NCBI GenBank assembly: GCA_964351995.1 | Contig: CAYGQE010000015.1 | Location: 1-64,000 of the forward strand | Origin: SZUA-35 sp964351995 | GTDB lineage: Bacteria > Actinomycetota > Acidimicrobiia > Acidimicrobiales > SZUA-35 | Direction of reading: 5' to 3' | DNA: 64,000 nt | Made by a program: the position numbers and the translations under genes | In this document: positions 60,892 to 64,000 of the stretch, one piece after another | Layout of the letters: every line of letters begins with the position of its first letter | How positions within the stretch are numbered: position 1 is the stretch's first letter | The notes under the pieces: model-generated | Databases searched by the model: none | What the model saw: only the letters and a program-made list of their open reading frames with translations | What the model was told of the DNA's origin: nothing

Positions 60892-61613
60892 GCTCCCTCC
60901 GGGAAGAATTGGCCAATGGTTGCGCTGAGGCGGTCGACGTGATCGCTGAAGACCCCATCGATCCCAGCGTCGAGAAGAGAGGCGATCTCGCGCTCGTGTT
61001 GAGCGTCCCAGCCGAAGGCAATGCGATCGAAACGATGAAAGACTGCGACGAGGCCACCACTCCAATCGGTCTGGCGAAGGTTGACGGCGTCGATGCCGAG
61101 GTTGCGCAGTTCGTTCGCCCGCCGCTCAGCACCTTCCTTGATCTTCGCCAGACGCGTCGAGTCGACCAGTCGGGCAGACGTGTGCTCTCGCCACTCTCGC
61201 AGTTGTTCGTAGTTCGGATGGCACAACCACAGTTGTTCCTCCGCTGAACCGCCGGCGTTGCGTGCTGCATCGAGCACTGCAGAGAACGACGCTGGGTCTT
61301 TGACGTCCAGGGAAACGTCGTGGCTGGTGCCGACATGGTCGTAGAACTCGGCCAGCGTTGGGATGTGTTCCGGCAGCTCTGCTCGAGTCGCCTCGCCGAT
61401 GGCTTTCTTGCGAGGCCAGCGGCCGAGTTCACCATCGTGGTCGAGTACGGCGACCCCATCTGAGGTCACCCACACATCGCTCTCCAACCCGGTCGCTCCG
61501 AGCCGTAACGCCAGGTCGAACGCCTCCAAGGTGTTCTCGGGTGCATGGGCACTAGCCCCTCGGTGAGCAAAACCGATGGGTCGAGGAAGGAGAGGCGAAA
61601 GCCGCGTAGCCAT
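60888..61613 (-). CDS. Glycerophosphodiester phosphodiesterase
   Basis: A 241-residue GDPD. AHRGASAHAPENTLEAF holds the catalytic His and Arg, and the metal residues are in LESDVWVTSDGVAVLDHD (with Glu, Asp and His). It hydrolyses glycerophosphodiesters from phospholipids to glycerol-3-phosphate. Met22 of the longer frame (61613) is taken as start because GGCAGGA precedes it. It is first of the GDPD-RNase-barstar operon. The gap to 61880 holds a promoter region and a short palindrome. Confidence 0.87.
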   Translation of the reverse strand: MATRLSPLLPRPIGFAHRGASAHAPENTLEAFDLALRLGATGLESDVWVTSDGVAVLDHDGELGRWPRKKAIGEATRAELPEHIPTLAEFYDHVGTSHDVSLDVKDPASFSAVLDAARNAGGSAEEQLWLCHPNYEQLREWREHTSARLVDSTRLAKIKEGAERRANELRNLGIDAVNLRQTDWSGGLVAVFHRFDRIAFGWDAQHEREIASLLDAGIDGVFSDHVDRLSATIGQFFPEGA

Positions 61614-61798
61614 TGGGACATCCTGCCGTTGCTCCGACCCGTCTGCGACCTCAGAGAGCGGATGTGGCGACCTCACAGAGTCACTGACCGACAGCGCAAC
61701 GAGGTCAACCTCACGAATTGCGTCGTATCCACCACAAACCGTGAGGCTTCAGGCATGATGTCTTTCACGGGGCAGGGACCATTGGGTCTTTTGCTCCT

Positions 61799-61813
61799 GC
61801 GTTTCTGAAACGC
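61799..61813. promoter_or_regulatory. 15-nt palindrome upstream of the zinc-ribbon gene
   Basis: GCGTTT-CTG-AAACGC is a perfect 6-bp inverted repeat with a 3-nt centre, lying 67 nt before ATG 61881 and 185 nt from the GDPD start on the other strand. It may be an operator. The rest of the 267-bp gap shows no other clear element except the Shine-Dalgarno. Confidence 0.4.
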
Positions 61814-61880
61814 TCAAGAGTGCCCAAACCCCTGCCGATCCATCCTAGAGACGAAGTACGGCGGGGTTAAGGGAGCGCTT

Positions 61881-62210
61881 ATGGCGACCATCAGGGCAAG
61901 TTGTTCAGATTGCGGTGACGTGGAACTCACGACTGCTGACGTTTCTGTGCGGATTTGTGACGACAACAATCACGGGACGTATTCGTTCCGATGTCCAACG
62001 TGTGAGATGACCGTGGTGAAGTCGGCTGAGCCGCGCACGATCGATCTCCTCGTTGCGAGCGGTGTTGCGTTCACGACCTGGCAGATGCCGGCAGAGCTGC
62101 ACGAGCGAAAGGAAGGTGAGCCGATCGATCACGATGATCTGCTCGACTTTCATGATCTGCTCAGTGACGACCGAGCACTCGAACAAGCATTGGCAGAGTT
62201 CACCGGCTGA
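61881..62210 (+). CDS. Small zinc-ribbon protein
   Basis: A 109-residue protein with CSDC (8-11) and CPTC (about 38-41), a likely zinc ribbon. A helical C-terminal half (about 60-109) is acidic, with HDDLLDFHDLLSDD. No family is recognised. The ATG has TAAGGGAG about 5 nt upstream. It is followed by a strong terminator, so it is a single-gene transcript. Confidence 0.65.
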   Translation: MATIRASCSDCGDVELTTADVSVRICDDNNHGTYSFRCPTCEMTVVKSAEPRTIDLLVASGVAFTTWQMPAELHERKEGEPIDHDDLLDFHDLLSDDRALEQALAEFTG

Positions 62211-62259
62211 GGGCTCTACACCTTCGCAATTCTCGACTCGTCGTAGGACGGGTCTACGC

Positions 62260-62303
62260 CGAACCGCCGCCCCATGTGAGGGGTGGCGGTTCGACGCATT
62301 TTT
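62260..62303 (+). terminator. Rho-independent terminator before tatA
   Basis: CGAACCGCCGCCCC (62260-62273) pairs with GGGGTGGCGGTTCG (62280-62293) with one G-T pair, and TTTTT follows at 62299-62303. It is the best terminator in the window and lies 50 nt after the zinc-ribbon stop. Confidence 0.88.
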
Positions 62304-62323
62304 GGCGGGCTAGCCTTGCCGCC

Positions 62324-62908
62324 ATGTTCAACATCGGTGGGCCGGAAGTGCTGGTCATTGCACTCATCGCCCTCGTGGTGGTCGGCCCAGAGCAGTTGCC
62401 TTCTGTGCTTCGCAAGGCCGGACAATATGCAGCGCAGATTCGGCAGATGTCGACGGGTCTACGCCAAGAATTCATGGCTGGTGTCGACGAGCTCGACCCG
62501 ACCAATTGGGAAGGCGAGCGAGGCACCGGAGAACCCGACAAGCCGATCGTGCCCAAGGGGTACGCCGAGCGAGTTGCTGCCGGAGAAGACGGGAACCCGT
62601 TCAAAGCCAAACCGGTTTCGCACCAGATGGCCGACGCCACACCCGAAGAAGCGGCGGCCGAGGCCACAGCTGCGGCGGAGAAGGCGGAAGCAGAGGCCAG
62701 GCGAGCAATGGAGAAGGCCCGCAAGGCTCGCACCGAGGCGCGAGACGCCAAGAGTGCAGCGGAAGCCGCGGCCCTCGAGGCGTCAGCACCCGATGGCGAA
62801 GCGCCGAATGTGGTTGACGCGCCCGAAGCGGCGCCGGAACTCGCCGACGCAAAATCTGCCGAGGCTGATTCGACAATCGACGAACAAGACAGCGAGTCTG
62901 CCGAGTGA
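62324..62908 (+). CDS. tatB: Sec-independent protein translocase TatA/TatB
   Basis: A 194-residue Tat component with an N-terminal membrane helix (about 4-21) and a GPE-QLP hinge (VVVGPEQLPSVLRKAG). An amphipathic helix follows to about 60 and then a long Ala/Glu-rich charged tail. GGPEVLVIALIALVVVGPEQ reads as TatB, though actinobacterial loci name this gene tatA. ATG is preferred over an upstream Met because TAGCCT (62311-62316) lies 7 nt before it. It overlaps tatC. Confidence 0.9.
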   Translation: MFNIGGPEVLVIALIALVVVGPEQLPSVLRKAGQYAAQIRQMSTGLRQEFMAGVDELDPTNWEGERGTGEPDKPIVPKGYAERVAAGEDGNPFKAKPVSHQMADATPEEAAAEATAAAEKAEAEARRAMEKARKARTEARDAKSAAEAAALEASAPDGEAPNVVDAPEAAPELADAKSAEADSTIDEQDSESAE

Positions 62909-63678
62909 TGAAGTTCCGGATCGGTCGGAAAGACGCAGAGGACGAACCCAAGCAAGACCTCAGCATGGTGGGGCACCTCAAGGAGCTGCGCACTCGCCTC
63001 ATCCGGTCGGTCATCGCCGTGGCAATTGGGGCGATCGTCGTGTGGATCTGGTTCAACCCGATCTTCACGTTCTTGTCCGAGCCGTACTGCAATCTTCGTC
63101 CTGAGGACAATTGCAGCTTCTTGGTGACCGACCCGCTCGGTGAGTTCAACGTTCGGGTGACGGTGTCGGGATACGGCGGCCTGATCATGGCGCTACCGGT
63201 CATCTTCTACCAGATCGGCAGATTCGTCTTGCCCGGGTTGTACCCGAACGAGAAAAAGGTGATGGTGCCCTTCCTGGTGGCGTCTGTCGTGCTTCTCGCC
63301 GCGGGCATCGTCGTGGCCTATCTCTTCTTGCCAAGGGCGCTCGAAGTTCTCGCCGAGCTCGGGACCGACCGGTTCGAGTCGTTCTTCACTCCGAACGAGT
63401 ACATGAGCTTCTTCATCAAGATGCTGTTGGCGTTCGGGTTGGCCTTCGAGTTGCCCATCGTCCTGATCTTCCTGCAGCTGGTCGGCGTCGTGCAGACGCA
63501 GACCCTGCGGAAGAACCGCCGGATTGCGGTGGTCGTTGTCGTGATTCTCGGCGCCATCATCACCCCGACCGGCGACCCGTTCACGCTGTTGGTGCTCTCC
63601 GCTCCGATGTACCTCTTCTACGAGATCTCGATGATCATCGGGGGCCGGATGACCAAGAACCGCCTCGACGTTTCGTGA
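62908..63678 (+). CDS. tatC: Sec-independent protein translocase TatC
   Basis: A roughly 256-residue six-helix membrane protein that recognises twin-arginine signals with TatA/B. HLKELRTRLIRSVIAV at the N-terminus is the signal-binding region, and FELPIVLIFLQLVGVV and FTLLVLSAPMYLFYEISMII are late helices (quoted in part). Either GTG 62905 or ATG 62908 can start it; the ATG shares one base with the tatA/B stop. It overlaps helY by 4 nt. Confidence 0.95.
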   Translation: MKFRIGRKDAEDEPKQDLSMVGHLKELRTRLIRSVIAVAIGAIVVWIWFNPIFTFLSEPYCNLRPEDNCSFLVTDPLGEFNVRVTVSGYGGLIMALPVIFYQIGRFVLPGLYPNEKKVMVPFLVASVVLLAAGIVVAYLFLPRALEVLAELGTDRFESFFTPNEYMSFFIKMLLAFGLAFELPIVLIFLQLVGVVQTQTLRKNRRIAVVVVVILGAIITPTGDPFTLLVLSAPMYLFYEISMIIGGRMTKNRLDVS

Positions 63679-64000
63679 CGCCCAGGGAAGCGTTCTCTGC
63701 TCGCTTGGGCTTCGAACCAGACCGATTCCAAACCGAGTCATTCGATGCCCTCGACGGCGGCCGAAATGTCATCGTTGCTGCGCCGACCGGGGCCGGGAAG
63801 ACGTTGGTCGCCACCTATGCCGTAGACCGGGCCATCGCAGCAGATCGGCGGGTCTTCTACACCACGCCCATCAAGGCATTGTCGAACCAGAAGTATCACG
63901 ACCTCGTTGCTGACTACGGCCGTGATCGCGTCGGGCTGCTGACCGGTGACAACGTGATCAACGGAGATGCCTCCGTTGTGGTGATGACCACCGAGGTCTT
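63675..64000 (+). CDS. helY: Ski2-like DEAD/DEAH helicase, N-terminal part (runs off the window)
   Basis: From GTG 63675, overlapping the tatC stop by 4 nt, an open frame continues to the end (about 108 residues). It reads with motif Q-like FEPDRFQTESFDAL, motif I AAPTGAGKT and motif Ia TPIKALSNQKYHDL. The later VGLLTGDNVINGD and VMTTEV are the Ib and Ic blocks of Ski2/Mtr4-type RNA helicases. In M. tuberculosis helY (Rv2092c) follows tatC in the same order. The rest lies outside the window. Confidence 0.92.
   Translation, partial: MTPREAFSARLGFEPDRFQTESFDALDGGRNVIVAAPTGAGKTLVATYAVDRAIAADRRVFYTTPIKALSNQKYHDLVADYGRDRVGLLTGDNVINGDASVVVMTTEV

Overview
The window is high-GC bacterial chromosome, almost wholly coding. 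It reads as an actinobacterium, most likely of the class Acidimicrobiia (inference). The evidence is a complete Pup-proteasome system, actinobacterial-type DapD, paired WYL regulators PafB/PafC, and gene order matching several blocks of the Mycobacterium tuberculosis chromosome recalled from general knowledge. No transposase, integrase, phage gene or CRISPR array is seen.

Layout. Bases 1-38 are the 3' end of a 5S rRNA. Next comes a block resembling Rv1691-Rv1713: TPR protein, SSB-like protein, fba (reverse), HAD phosphatase, a lysine-tailed protein, tlyA, nadK, recN, then after a histidine phosphatase and accessory metabolic genes (sulfatase, AcpH-like, beta-lactamase fold, ornithine cyclodeaminase fold, acuI), pyrG, NUDIX, HD, trpS (reverse), scpA, scpB, rluB, aroH, tyrA, cmk, plsC, rlmG, an MFS pump, ispH, a PEP-mutase-fold gene, a DUF512 gene and der. 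Bases 30-35 kb hold a SpoIIE-type phosphatase, tRNA-Pro(GGG), aqpZ, an SRAP protein, a DUF2079 membrane protein and pgsA. Bases 35.4-41.2 kb match the Rv1826-Rv1830 order: gcvH, a GarA-like FHA protein, MerR, DUF151 nuclease and, after two inserted genes, a second MerR. A class II aldolase/adducin gene, a diguanylate cyclase, a hydrolase, a two-part histidine phosphatase and a prolyl oligopeptidase follow.

From 47.6 kb to the end lies the proteasome/Tat region: mpa, dop, pup, [DUF559 gene between inverted palindromes], dapD, prcB, prcA, [frameshifted secreted protein], pafA, pafB, pafC, lepB, [GDPD, guanyl-RNase and barstar operon on the reverse strand], zinc-ribbon protein, tatA/B, tatC and the start of helY. 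Dop activates Pup, PafA attaches it, Mpa unfolds the tagged protein and PrcBA degrades it. PafBC is a DNA-damage regulator; LepB and Tat serve export.

Two accessory insertions into this conserved region stand out. One is a single gene with an AbiEi-like N-terminus and a DUF559 nuclease domain, bounded by two inverted copies of a 48-nt palindrome. The other is an RNase Sa-like secreted or anchored ribonuclease translationally coupled to its barstar-family inhibitor. A third theme is gene expression: about 26 genes carry a TAnnnT box 6-8 nt before the start codon and no Shine-Dalgarno, pointing to widespread leaderless transcription. This fixed several start codons.
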